64,000 nt of DNA from Lathyrus oleraceus (lineage: Eukaryota; Streptophyta; Magnoliopsida; Fabales; Fabaceae): positions 237,445,475 through 237,509,474 of the forward strand of contig NC_066579.1 in the NCBI RefSeq assembly GCF_024323335.1, written 5' to 3'. The translations under genes were made by a program, and so were the position numbers. Shown here piece after piece: positions 11,735-21,880 of this stretch. Every line of letters begins with the position of its first letter. Positions within the stretch are counted from its first letter, which is position 1. The notes beneath the pieces were generated by a model. It ran no database searches. It saw only the letters and a list, made by a program, of their open reading frames with translations, and was not told where the DNA came from.

Positions 11735-11768
11735 CTCGCTAGGCGACCCATTCTGCTCGCCTAGCGAG
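11735..11768. promoter_or_regulatory. perfect 12-bp stem-loop in Ogre-A LTR
   Basis: CTCGCTAGGCGA and TCGCCTAGCGAG are exact reverse complements separated by CCCATTCTGC. The sister LTR keeps it at 26840-26873 with one end-base change. A half-copy of the motif lies upstream in both LTRs (about 11665 and 26770). It lies roughly 260-290 bp from the LTR 5' end, in U3. Confidence 0.75.
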
Positions 11769-12028
11769 CATGACAGCTCATGAACAAACTTTTGCTCCTT
11801 CAAGATTAACGTTTTGACTGATGAATAGACCCCATTTGAACATGTTGGAAGTATCTCAAGCCATTCCCTTGTGTTGACTGATCACCCAGATAGGACCCAC
11901 AAAGTGTCTTGGATGATATTCAAGCTTCTTGGATCTAATTCCGATTGACATGATGAAATGCAATATGAAATGTTAAATAACCTAAAAATGAATGCATGAA
12001 TGAGGGGGGCAAATTTTGAGGTATTACA

Positions 12029-12364
12029 GCTGCCCCTATTCAATCAACTGGAGACCCGAAAAGAAGATAGCAGCGGCTTTCGCACTTTCGAGGTATCAAG
12101 GGATTGAATACAGTAAAAGCCTGAAAATTTGCACTGAAGTGAAGTGAAGTAACAATGCCTGTCAGAATCGGCAAAGAGGTGGTCTTGAAAGAAGAATCCG
12201 TCTGGTACGGTGAGAGTCAGTCTTAATACCGAAAAAGAATGTTAACCTGGATACCAAAATAAATGGTAACACAGAAATAACCATGGCCTGAATGCCGCTC
12301 ATGAGTCTGAATACTGGAAATGACTTCGATCTGAACATCGAAAGATAAGAGATTATTAATATCA
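12029..12364 (-). other. Ogre-A 3' noncoding region next to the 3' LTR
   Basis: Polypurine tract followed by AT-moderate sequence with no coding signature. The words TCTGAATACCG/CTGAACATCG start to appear and lead into the tandem repeats. I see no gene. Confidence 0.6.
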
Positions 12365-12860
12365 GTCTGAACACCGAGAGGCTGGCCTGAATGCCACAAG
12401 TTGCGTCGACCTGAATGTCAGAAACTTCTTAGATCTGAATATCGGAAAACTGGCCTGAACGCCACTTCGATCAGAATACCGGAAACTGGCTTGAATGCCA
12501 CTTCGATTTGAATACCGGAAACTGGCCTGAATGCCACAAGTTGCATCGACCTGAATGTCGGAAACTTCTTCGATCTGAACATCGGAAAACTGGCTTGAAC
12601 GCCACTTCGGTCTGAATACCGGAAACTGGCCTGAATGCCACAAGTTGCATCGACCTGAATGTCGGAAACTTCTTCGATCTGAACATCGGAAAACTGGCCT
12701 GAACGCCACTTCGGTCTGAATACCGGAAACTGGCCTGAATGCCACTTCGGTCTGAATACCGGAAACTGGCCTGAATGCCACAAGTTTCATCGACCTGAAT
12801 GTCGGAAACTTCTTCGATCTGAACATCATAAAATTGGCCTGAATGCCACTTCGGTCTGAA
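12365..12860. repeat. 36-bp minisatellite with higher-order structure in Ogre-A 3' noncoding region
   Basis: The clearest monomer has the core TCTGAATACCGGAAACTGG followed by CCTGAATGCCA and is 36 bp long. It alternates with about 34-bp variants containing CGATCTGAACATCGG or CGACCTGAATGTCGG, forming units of about 104 and 140 bp. Because 36 is a multiple of three, long open frames appear in all three minus-strand frames; I do not regard these as genes. Tandem arrays between pol and the 3' LTR are known for Ogre/Tat elements and can seed satellites. Confidence 0.88.
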
Positions 12861-12937
12861 TACCGGAAAAACTTCATGCCTGTCAGCATCGGCAGAAATA
12901 GGGAAAGATAATAGAGGCGGCGCATGGGCCAATGACA

Positions 12938-13710
12938 CTTGCTGGGGATAATAAAGGTAAGTCATGAACAATCTTCAGTCTGAGTACTGGAAACAACTTC
13001 TGGCTTATCACTTGGGATACCGAGAATTTTTTATGCTTACATGCGTATGTTTGAATTTTTTAATGGCGTAACGCTCCATGAAAATGGAATTGCTACGCAA
13101 TTTAGGAGGATGCAATGCAATATGATTCTACATGTAGGGATGCGAAATGCTGGGTAGAATGCCAAGCCGAGGCAAGGGAATCTGCTGGGGAAATGATCAC
13201 CATCTTCTGGACCCTGGAAAGGCTGTTGGAAATGCACAATGCAAAGAACTCTGTGGGGAAATGACCCGCCACACGGTGTTCTAGCAATGACGAAATACCG
13301 AGACTCTGACCTGGGAGAGAACGACACTGAAAACCTGTTGTTGGGGAAAGCGATAGTGGTTCTGGCAACCATAATCTGCGAGAGAGACGACTTAGCAGGG
13401 GAAGCAAACACCGATACGGTACCGAGATTCTGCTTCAAGGAAAAAGACCATGGATCTGGCGTCGAGATCATCGATCTGGCATCGAACCCTGAGGAGCAGC
13501 CGCTTCTGCTGGGAAGATACAGTTTGGCACTGTCAACTCTGCTGGGGATATATAGTCTGGCACTATCAACTCTACTGGGGAGTGTACATTCTGAAACAAC
13601 CGCTTGGAGGAGGTACAACAGTGAGAGCCTGCTGGGGATCGAAGAATCCAATGCTCTGATAAGCTCTGCAGGGATAAGATACCAACTTCGACTGTTGGGG
13701 GAAAACATTC
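12938..13710. repeat. dispersed CTCTGCTGGGGA motifs (complementary to the element primer site)
   Basis: Plus-strand words close to ACTCTGCTGGGGA recur at about 12940, 13181, 13247, 13335, 13391, 13506, 13536 (exact 13-mer), 13569, 13629 and 13663. Around 13506-13600 they fall in 33-bp units. In element RNA they read as the complement of the primer-binding site at 24625-24642. An open frame crosses 13239-13766 on the plus strand, but I see no protein family in it. Confidence 0.7.
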
Positions 13711-14423
13711 GCGATCATCGGCTGGGAACCTTAAGGAAATGCCCTGAGGGTACCTGTTCTGAATAGACGATCTAAAGCACTTAACGTTTATAGCAATTTT
13801 AAATGTTTATTAAGCATGTACCTGTAAAGCTCTTATGTTTCATGATGCAATGTTTATCAAAAATTCGGACGTCATTTTTGCAAACAAAACAGTAAAATGA
13901 AAATGAAAACAGAGATATAACGAATAACATGATTTTATTGATTGAATGGCCTCTGAATAGGCATTTACATCAGGAAGCAATCCCTGGAAAGAGGTAATCG
14001 CACAAAAGATAAAAACAGAAATTAATCTAATGGCAATGTGAAATGGATTTCTATTGGGTTCCAATTCTGCTATGACTTGCTCGTCTTCAAGATCCTCCAG
14101 ATGATCAGCTTTCTGAAAAGAGTGATTGGATTGTTTCCTATCCTTCAAAAGTTTCCAGTCATTGACACGAGATGAGATTCAGAACTACTCAGAATGCAAT
14201 CATTCGTTTAATCCCTAACTTTTGCCTGGATCGCCCTTTTCGGGTTTTCAATCCACCGGGATACCCATTTTTGCCTAAGTTGCCTTTTCAGGTTTTCAAC
14301 TTACCGGGTGAACGATCTTTTCATTTTTAATCCCTAATTTTGCCCGAACCTTTTCATTTTCTTGGTTCGTCGGGATGTCCATATTTGCATGGACTATTCT
14401 TTTTACTGTCCAGCGGGTCTATT
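13711..14423 (-). other. Ogre-A 3' noncoding region between integrase and repeats
   Basis: No coding signature. From about 14208 to 14390 three degenerate units share TTTTGCC(T/C) and a TTTTCAGGTTTTCAA-type core ending in CGGG. This is another repeat layer of the hypervariable 3' region. Confidence 0.55.
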
Positions 14424-15481
14424 TTATGCGAAGTATTTTTTAACTGCGTCTGAGTTCACAGGGGAAGTGAAGTTTTCACCATCCATAGTTGCAAGCATTA
14501 AGGCCCCACCATCAAAAACCTTGGTGACAATATACGGTCCATCATAGTTAGAAGTCCACTTGCCCCTGTGATCTGTCTGAGGAGGAAGGATCCTTTTCAA
14601 CACCAAATCTCCGACCTGGAAGCATCGAGGATGCACTTTCTGATTAAAGGCTCTCTTCATCCGACTCTGATACAACTGCCCATGACAAATGGCTGTCATT
14701 CGCTTCTCTTCGATAAGACTGAACTCATTGAACCTTGTCCGAATCCATTCAGCTTCGTCTAACTTGACATCCAACAGGACTCTTAGAGAAGGAATCTCCA
14801 CTTCAACAGGTAGGACTGCTTCCATACCATACACAAGGGAGTAAGGGGTTGCTCCAGTCGATGTACGTACTGAAGTACGGTACCCATGCAAGGCGAAGGG
14901 TAGCATCTCATGCCAATCTCTGTACGTAACAACCATCTTCTGCACAATCTTCTTTATGTTCTTATTTGTCGCCTCAACAACACCATTCATCTTAGGGCGG
15001 TAAGGGGAAGAATTGTGATGCTGAATGTTGAAGTTCTGGCATAACTCCTTGATCATTTTGTTGTTGAGATTAGAACCATTATCAATAATGATTCTTTCGG
15101 GAATCCCATAGCGACAAATGATTTCTTTCTTGATGAATCGGGCAACCACATGTCTGGTGACATTCGCAAATGACGCTGCTTCGACCCACTTGGTGAAATA
15201 GTCGATGGCAACAAGGATGAAGCGATGCCCGTTGGAGGCGGTCGGCTCAATCTTTCCAATCATATCAATGCCCACATAGCAAAAGGCCACGGCGAAGACA
15301 TCACGTTCAAAGGATTTGGCGGCACATGTACCTTATCAGCATAAATCTGGCATTTATGACACTTCCGAGCATATTTGAAACAATCAGATTCCATGGTCAT
15401 CCAATAATATCCCGCTCTCAACAATTTCTTAGCCATTGCATGTCCGCCGGCATGAGTACCGAAGGAGCCTTCATGAACTTC
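14424..15481 (-). pseudogene. Ogre-A integrase
   Basis: In element order, a zinc-finger part (EVHEGSFGTHAGG, later CHKCQIYADK) follows a TAG stop near 15485. A one-base deletion near 15270 then shifts frame, inside the PWPFAMWG...DMIG motif. The catalytic core is open 15290-14424, with Asp in VAIDYFTKWVEA, Asp in IIDNGSNL and Glu in NGVVEATNKN, then a basic C-terminal segment with VGDLVLKR and GPYIVTKV. All three D,D,E residues are kept. It would insert element cDNA. The stop and frameshift break the polyprotein. Confidence 0.88.
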
Positions 15482-16462
15482 CTACATTAACATGTCTGCT
15501 TCGTGTCTATCCACGCATCTGAGCAAAACCATGTCGAAGTTCCTCTTATACAGCACATCGTCTTTGTTCAAGAAGAAACTGCCTGCCAATCTTCTCAAAG
15601 TCTTTCTATCATTGTTGGATGCCCCTGCAGGGTACTCTTGATTCTTCAGAAAGCGCTTGATGTCGTGATACCAGGGCTTGTCGTCAACTACCAGTTCAGC
15701 AACAAACACATACGCGGCCCTGTCGAGGCGCATCACATCGATCCTGGGAGCATGGTTCCACCGAATCACGTTGATCATGGAGGATAGGGTGGCAAGAGCA
15801 TCTGCCATCTGGTTCTCATCACGAGGTATGTGATACAGCTTTACTGTTGTGAAGAAAGTTAATAGTCTTCTCGTGTAATCTCTGTAAGGGACCAGATTGG
15901 GCTGGAGGGTGTTCCAATCACCATTCACTTGATTGATCACTAGAGCTGAATCTTCGAAGATGTCCAGAGTCTTGATTCTCAAATCAATGGCTTGCTCAAT
16001 ACCCAAGATACAGGCTTCATACTCAGCTTCATTATTTGTGCACTCAAAAGTCAGACGAGCGGTGAAAGGCATGTGGGCACCTTTCGGAGTAGTAATGACA
16101 GCGCCAATTCCACTTCCTCTGGCATTGACAGCCCCATCAAACAACAAAGTCCACTTTTCGTCTGGATCAGGTCCCTCCTCAACAACTGGCTCTTCACAGT
16201 CTTTCATCTTGAGGAACATGATGTCTTCATCTGGAAAATCAAACTTCATCGGCTCATAATCATCAATCGGCTGCTGAGCAAGATAGTCTGACAGAATACT
16301 CCCTTTGATGGCTTTCTGGGATGTATACTGGATATCGTACTCTGTCAGTACCATTTGCCAACGAGCAAACCTTCCGGTGAGAGTTGGCTTCTCGAACATG
16401 TACTTGTCTGGATCCATCTTGGAGATCAATAAGGTTGTGTGAGTCAGCATGTATTGTCTCAA
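15482..16462 (-). pseudogene. Ogre-A RNase H and archaeal-type RNase H
   Basis: The frame starts in the end of the first RNase H (ALAWAAKRLRQYM) and its connection segment (GRFARWQMVLTEYDI). It then enters a second RNase H with WTLLFDGAVNARGSG and FECTNNEAEYEA, ending with zinc-finger linker sequence. Tat-lineage elements carry this duplicated arrangement, the second domain being archaeal type. Between this frame and RT a short stretch (the KKFTD...LEKT region) is deleted with a frame change near 16460-16500. Confidence 0.86.
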
Positions 16463-17811
16463 TCGCTTAGCAGCCCATGCAAGTGCACAACACTCAGGTA
16501 GTAGATGGCATGCTCTTTCCTACCTGTCTCATTGTGCTGAGCGAGAACACAACCCATGGGATTGTCTAGTACTGTCAAGTACATAATCAGCGGTCTCCCT
16601 AGGACCGGAGGCATAAGGATAGGAGGATTCTGCAAATACTCTTTTATCTTCTCGAAAGCCCTTTGGCAATCATCATTCCACCTGATAGCCTGATCTTTTC
16701 TCAGCAACTTGAATATTGGCTCGCACGTGGCTGTTAGGTGAGAGATGAACCTTGCAATGTAGTTCAACCTCCCTAAGAAACCACGGACTTGTTTCTCTGT
16801 TCTTGGCTCAGGCATTTCCTGTATCGCTTTCACTTTGGCCGGATCCACCTCAATCCCTTTTTCACTAACAATAAAACCCAATAATTTTCCAGATCTCACC
16901 CCAAAAGTACACTTGTTCGGATTAAGCCTCAGCTTGAATTTTCTCAAACGCTCAAACAATTTCTGCAAATTCACCAAATATTCTTCTTCCGTCTGAGATT
17001 TGGCAATCATATCATCAACATAAACCTCGATTTCATGATGAATCATATCATGGAAAAGAGTCACCGTCGCTCGTTGATATGTTGCTCCGGCATTTTTCAG
17101 ACCAAACGGCATCACCTTGTAGTAGAAGGTGCCCCATGGGGTTATGAATGTTGTCTTCTCCATGTTTTCTGGTGCCATCTTAATTTGATTATAGCCAGAA
17201 AAGCCATCCATGAAGGAGAATACCGAGAACTGAGTTGTGCTATCCACCAAAACGTCTATGTGAGGTAATGGGAAATCATCTTTAGGACTAGCTCTGTTCA
17301 GATCCCGGTAGTCAACACACATCCGTACCTTTCCATCCTTCTTAGGTACTGGAACGATATTTGCAACCCATGGCGGATAATTTGTGACTGCTAGAAACCC
17401 TGCATCCAACTGTTTTTGCACTTCTTCCTTTATCTTGACAGCCATCTCTGGTCTTGTTCTTCTGAGCTTCTGCTTGACCGGAGGACAACCTTCTTTGAGA
17501 GGTAAACAGTGTACCACAATGTCTGTGTCAAGCCCGGGCATGTCCTGATAAGACCAGGCGAAGATGTCAACATACTCTTGCAACAATTCAATCAGCCCCT
17601 TGTTCACATTATCTTCCAAAGCAACCCCTATCTTGATTTCTCTCTTGACGTCCTCGGTGCCGAGATTAATCACTTCAGTAGACTCTTGATGCGGTTGAAT
17701 GACCCTTTCCTCTTGCTTTAATAGCCTGGCAAGTTCTTCAGGGAGTTCACAGTCTTCATCACCCTCTTCTTCAGTTTGAAAGATCGGATTTTCAAAGTTG
17801 AAGCGAGCCAT
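16459..17811 (-). pseudogene. Ogre-A reverse transcriptase
   Basis: I start at 17811 (MARFNFENPIF), because the frame upstream to 17904 lies in the putative intron. RT motifs are in order: KLRRTRPEMA, GKVRMCVDYRDLNRAS, FMDGFSGYNQIKM, TPWGTFYYKVMPFGLKNAGATYQR, and the catalytic VYVDDMI near 17015, then SGKLLGFIVSEKGIE and LGRLNYIARFI. The start of RNase H (ALAQHNETGRKEHAIYYLS) follows, and the frame then breaks. RT is complete in itself. It copies element RNA from the tRNA primer. Confidence 0.9.
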
Positions 17812-18101
17812 AGCAGAACCCTTATCAATAGGATCCGGTGATGTGCATCTGCATGAGTGATGGTATGTGCTTGTGAGTGTGAACAAGAAGTGAAAACTAA
17901 ACAAAACATTGCCAAAATATTTTTTTTTATTTTTTTGAAAACTGCAAAAATAGAAAGACAGTGAACAAAATATTTGAATGCAAAAAGACGTCCTTTATTT
18001 ATGATAAAAAATACAGGTATCCACATAGATGAGCCCTACAATGAGTCATTACGCCCTAGGCGGAACGTAAGACTTAGACATGCATGAATAAACAAGAAAA
18101 G
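17812..18101 (-). other. gap between gag-protease and RT, putative Ogre intron region
   Basis: The gag-protease frame stops at 18102 and RT opens at 17811. Ogre elements are known to splice an intron between protease and RT. A candidate acceptor in element sense is CACTCATGCAG followed by ATGCACATC (near 17855). The donor is not identified. Ogre-B has a similar gap with TTATGCAG near 60064. Confidence 0.5.
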
Positions 18102-21100
18102 TTACTCCTCCAGAAAAGTGACTTGGACAATCTCCTCAGAGGACCAATTGTTGATGACTTCACCCGGGATCCTCGGACGCACCCAATTATCGATGTCGCA
18201 ATCACTATCCCCGTCTTCAACGTTGACCACAAAGACCTGGCCATATCGGATGACGTTGGCGCTGGAGAAAGTAATCGGCCCCTGACGAGTCTGAAGTGTT
18301 GAAGTTGTAGAAGTCGGGGCTGGCTGATACCCAATCGTGAATTTGTCATCTTTCATTGGTAACACCAACAGATGTCCCCAACCGGGGGCAACACCCGAAT
18401 CCACCAAGGCCTGTGCCTGCTTGAAGGATGAGATAGAGGCACCCGCTTTAACCTCTTCCACCGGAGCTGCATCCTTGATCTGAACTGCCTCAAAGGCCTG
18501 ACATAGGGTCTCATGAAATTCACCTTCTACCTCTACATACTTGAACGTAGACAGGTTACTGACCAGAATATCCTCCTCACCACAGACGATGATAATCCTT
18601 CCATTGACTGAGAATTTAATCTTCTGATGTAAAGTTGAAGAGACTGCCCCAGCATTGTGGATCCAAGGACGACCCAGCAGGCAGCTATAGGAAGGACTGA
18701 TGTCCATCACATAGAAGACGGTGTTAAAGGTTTGTGATCCAATCTGAATTGGCAATTCTACCACTCCGAACATCGACCTGTTAGAACCATCGAAGGCTCT
18801 CACAATAAGATCTGAAGGCTTCAGGACCAAACCCTCTACTTCTAACCTTGACAGGGCTCTCTTGGGTAGCACATTGAGAGAGGAACCTGTATCCACCAGA
18901 ACATGAGATAACACGGTGTCTTTGCATTCCATCGAGATGTGCAAAGCCTTGTTATGGTTGCGTCCAGCTGGCGTTAAGTCAGAATCAGTAAAACCTAACC
19001 CGTTGCTTGCATGAACATTTGCAGCGATTCCTTCCAGTTGGTTCACTGAGATCTCCTGAGGCACATATGCAGCATTTAGGACTTTCAGCAGTGCCTCCCT
19101 GTGTGCCTCCGAACACAACAGGAGTGAGAGAATAAATATCTTAGACGGAGTCTGAATCAACTGATCGACTACCTTGTAGTCACTTTTCTTTATAATTCTC
19201 AAAAGCTCGTCCACATCCTTCGCAAAAGTGGGCTCAGAACCAGCCTGGTGTGCAGAGGCACCCTCATTCACGAGTTGCTTGCCTTTGGCTTTTTCCGCAG
19301 CATCAGCACTATCAGTTTGGGTAACGGGTGGTGAGAATAGTTTACCACTCTTGGTGAATCGCCCAATTCCACCAACATTGTCCACTGCGGGACCTTCAAC
19401 TTCAAGTTCAGTCTTCTGACCCTCTTCTACCTTCAGTGGCCGTTTTACCCCATGATCGTGCATGTACACACTCCCCCCATAATGCCAAGGAATGGCCCTT
19501 TCACTGGTGAAAGGTAGAGGACCAGGGGTTGTGATAGTCATAGTGGACGGTCGCGCTGGTGGCACCGGTTGCGCTTCTGGTACATTGATCTGATTAGTTG
19601 GGTAGGAAATGGTGATAGTAGCAACATCATAGTCATATACTGAAATCTCATTCATTGAAATGCAAGCATCCGAAACATCGGAATCAAGTCCATTTACATC
19701 AGAATCAACCACATTGGAAAAAGTAAATACACCATCATGGATTACAGAATCAGTAGGAACAACATCTGCGAATTCATCAGTAGCATCTTCAAACACTTCT
19801 TCCTCAACCCCTTTCGCAGACTCTTGGACAGACAAATCTTCAACCTGGAGGATACCTTTGTCGAGTAAGACCTGGATACCCTGTTGTAGCTTCAAACAAC
19901 CTCCACTCTGAGTAGCACAATCCAAACAACCCTTCCCACAACCGGGGAAAACATCGGCCTTCGACAAGTATCCCTTGATATCCGACAACGAAGTCTTCAG
20001 CTTCAACGTATCTTTGACGGATCTGGCTTCCCCTTCCATCATATTAACATTTGCACCACCATGTTGGGGCATGGGATTGTTGACGACATTCGGAGCCGGT
20101 GCAAGGTCGATGGCCTTTGAATCTATGAGGTCCTGCACTACATGCTTAAAAGCTTTGCAGTTCTCAATATTGTGGCCAGGTGCCCCAGAGTGGAAGCTAC
20201 ACCTAGCGTTGGAGTCGTAACCCATCAGAAGTCTACCAACGGGAGGAGCCAGAGTGCGTAACTGCAGAAGTTGTAGTTGTTGAAGACTAGAAAGTAGTTG
20301 AGCGTACGACATTGGAAGAGTGTCGAAACGCCGGTCCATCATCCTTTGCCTCTGTTGATAAGGGGGTCTGTTACCCGGTTGTTGTGGTTGGTACTGAGTT
20401 TGCTGACGTTGTGGTTGTTGTTGTTGTAGTGGTGCTACAGTTGGAATGGTCACAGCCGCAACATACGGTTGTTGATGATAGTTCTGAAAGTTATTCCTCC
20501 GGTTATCCCTGTTCTGATAAGAAGATATGGCACTTGCATCCCCTTCTCTCCTCTTCTGTCCTTGAATGAACGACTTTTTCACCCCTGATGAAGATCCACC
20601 TCCACTATGGGTCTTGTATGTCTTCAGGTAATTCTCCACCCTCTCTCCGGTAGAGACTACATCAGCAAAGTTGGAGGCATTGCAACCCACCAGGCGCTCC
20701 AAATAAGGTACGGGCAGAGTGTTCATGAACATGTTAGCCATTTCCTTCTCCAACATAGGAGGTTGAACATGGGAAGCTGTCTCCATCCAGCGTTGAGCGT
20801 ATTCCCTGGAGCACTCATTGCCTTTAAGAGACAGATTCTGAAGTTGAGTTCTGTCCGTAGCCATGTCTGTATTATACTGATACTGCTTCACGAAAGCCTC
20901 AGCCAAATCCCTACAGCAGCGGATGTGGGCTCTGTCCCGCCTCATATACCATTCCAGGGATGCCCCAGCTAGGCTATCCTGGAAAAAGTACATAAGCAAC
21001 TTTTCATCGTCAGAGTATGCAACCATTTTACGGAAGTAGGCTTGCACATGGGTCTTCGGGCAAGAGTTGCCGTTGTATTTGTCGAATATCGGGACCTTGA

Positions 21101-21251
21101 ATTTCGGTGGCACCCTCACGCCTGGGACCAATCCCAAGTTAGCAACGTCTACTCCTAGAGGACTCTGTCCTTCCACTGCCTTCAACCTCTCTTCCAGCCT
21201 CCAAAACATAGGGTCCATGCCATGACTCATTCCAAAGTCTTCCTGAAGCAA
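18102..21251 (-). CDS. Ogre-A gag-protease
   Basis: An uninterrupted frame of 1049 codons. The N-terminal third is a Ty3-type capsid (ASLEWYMRRD, EAFVKQYQYNTDM, CSREYAQRW). A Gln/Pro-rich linker and a knuckle-like CSFHSGAPGHNIENC follow. After a long spacer comes an aspartic protease around residue 787 (LVDTGSSLNVLPKR), with LLGRPWIHNAGA as its C-terminal signature. The true start is probably upstream: gag N-terminal sequence continues to 21508 across a frameshift and a stop. Gag builds particles and the protease cuts the polyprotein. This is the best preserved frame in the window. Confidence 0.9.
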   Translation of the reverse strand: MLQEDFGMSHGMDPMFWRLEERLKAVEGQSPLGVDVANLGLVPGVRVPPKFKVPIFDKYNGNSCPKTHVQAYFRKMVAYSDDEKLLMYFFQDSLAGASLEWYMRRDRAHIRCCRDLAEAFVKQYQYNTDMATDRTQLQNLSLKGNECSREYAQRWMETASHVQPPMLEKEMANMFMNTLPVPYLERLVGCNASNFADVVSTGERVENYLKTYKTHSGGGSSSGVKKSFIQGQKRREGDASAISSYQNRDNRRNNFQNYHQQPYVAAVTIPTVAPLQQQQPQRQQTQYQPQQPGNRPPYQQRQRMMDRRFDTLPMSYAQLLSSLQQLQLLQLRTLAPPVGRLLMGYDSNARCSFHSGAPGHNIENCKAFKHVVQDLIDSKAIDLAPAPNVVNNPMPQHGGANVNMMEGEARSVKDTLKLKTSLSDIKGYLSKADVFPGCGKGCLDCATQSGGCLKLQQGIQVLLDKGILQVEDLSVQESAKGVEEEVFEDATDEFADVVPTDSVIHDGVFTFSNVVDSDVNGLDSDVSDACISMNEISVYDYDVATITISYPTNQINVPEAQPVPPARPSTMTITTPGPLPFTSERAIPWHYGGSVYMHDHGVKRPLKVEEGQKTELEVEGPAVDNVGGIGRFTKSGKLFSPPVTQTDSADAAEKAKGKQLVNEGASAHQAGSEPTFAKDVDELLRIIKKSDYKVVDQLIQTPSKIFILSLLLCSEAHREALLKVLNAAYVPQEISVNQLEGIAANVHASNGLGFTDSDLTPAGRNHNKALHISMECKDTVLSHVLVDTGSSLNVLPKRALSRLEVEGLVLKPSDLIVRAFDGSNRSMFGVVELPIQIGSQTFNTVFYVMDISPSYSCLLGRPWIHNAGAVSSTLHQKIKFSVNGRIIIVCGEEDILVSNLSTFKYVEVEGEFHETLCQAFEAVQIKDAAPVEEVKAGASISSFKQAQALVDSGVAPGWGHLLVLPMKDDKFTIGYQPAPTSTTSTLQTRQGPITFSSANVIRYGQVFVVNVEDGDSDCDIDNWVRPRIPGEVINNWSSEEIVQVTFLEE

Positions 21252-21508
21252 GGGGAACTGATCCTCCTGGTCATCATGGACGGGTTGTTGACCGGAGTTG
21301 ACAAGTAGATCGGGGTAGGCCCCGGTCCACTAGGTCCGTTAACCTCTCCAGCTGGAGGATCAGTCAACGTCTCTGGTTGAGTAGTGGCGGGATTCCTCTA
21401 CATCATATGCCTGAGCTCTTGTTGTCCCTGAGCCACCCCTTGAACCACATCCATGAATTGATTCACGCGGATCTTCATCTCGGCGAGCTCTTCTTGTAGG
21501 CTTTCCAT
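21252..21508 (-). pseudogene. Ogre-A gag N-terminus (broken)
   Basis: The frame from 21508 begins MESLQEELAEMKIRVN, a coiled-coil-like start typical of Ogre gag; Ogre-B has a comparable MENLEQENRHMK. It stops at 21398 and a Pro-rich segment follows before the frame changes to that of the 1049-codon gag. This implies one nonsense and one frameshift change in the first 90 codons. From 21509 to 21880 is noncoding spacer between ORF1 and gag. Confidence 0.6.
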
Positions 21509-21880
21509 TGCTCTCTGGTGGTTTCTGCGGGTACCGTACCGGTTAATGCCTGGGTCATCTATCCTGCTAGTGGAACACCAAATAATATGAGAACACCGCA
21601 ACGGTACCTGTTATGCAAGATATGCAAATGAACATGTAAATGCAATGACACGTTTATCGATTCCAAAGGGTATTCTACCCCCTTGATTCCAGTCTCACGC
21701 AAGAATACCGAGTCGTAGATAAGCTTCGAAGATCAAGATGCAATAAGGAAAACCATCATATAAATGAGTTCGCAAAGGGAAACGGCCTTAGCCAATAGTA
21801 CATAAAAAAGGATCTCCACAACAAGCCTGTGGATCATCACTACAATACAATAAGTAAAGAGAGGAACAAAAAATCAGGAA

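Larger units (their letters stand above)
11434..12028 (-). repeat. Ogre-A 3' LTR, right segment
   Basis: Continues the LTR after the sirevirus and aligns with 26597-27132 of the other LTR. It ends GAGGTATTACA at 12028, with the TG/CA-type terminus. Next to it, on the element strand, is the purine-rich GAATAGGGGCAGC (about 12029-12041), the likely polypurine tract. Confidence 0.9.

Noticed and set aside
12365..12860. CRISPR-like repeat array
   Set aside because: Units are tandem variants with no unique spacers, in a plant retrotransposon.
12362..12971. Overlapping open frames in all minus frames
   Set aside because: They follow from a repeat unit whose length is a multiple of three and without stops; no protein family fits.
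13239..13766. Plus-strand ORF of 175 codons in the Ogre-A 3' region
   Set aside because: Antisense to the element and made of repeat motifs; no recognisable domain.
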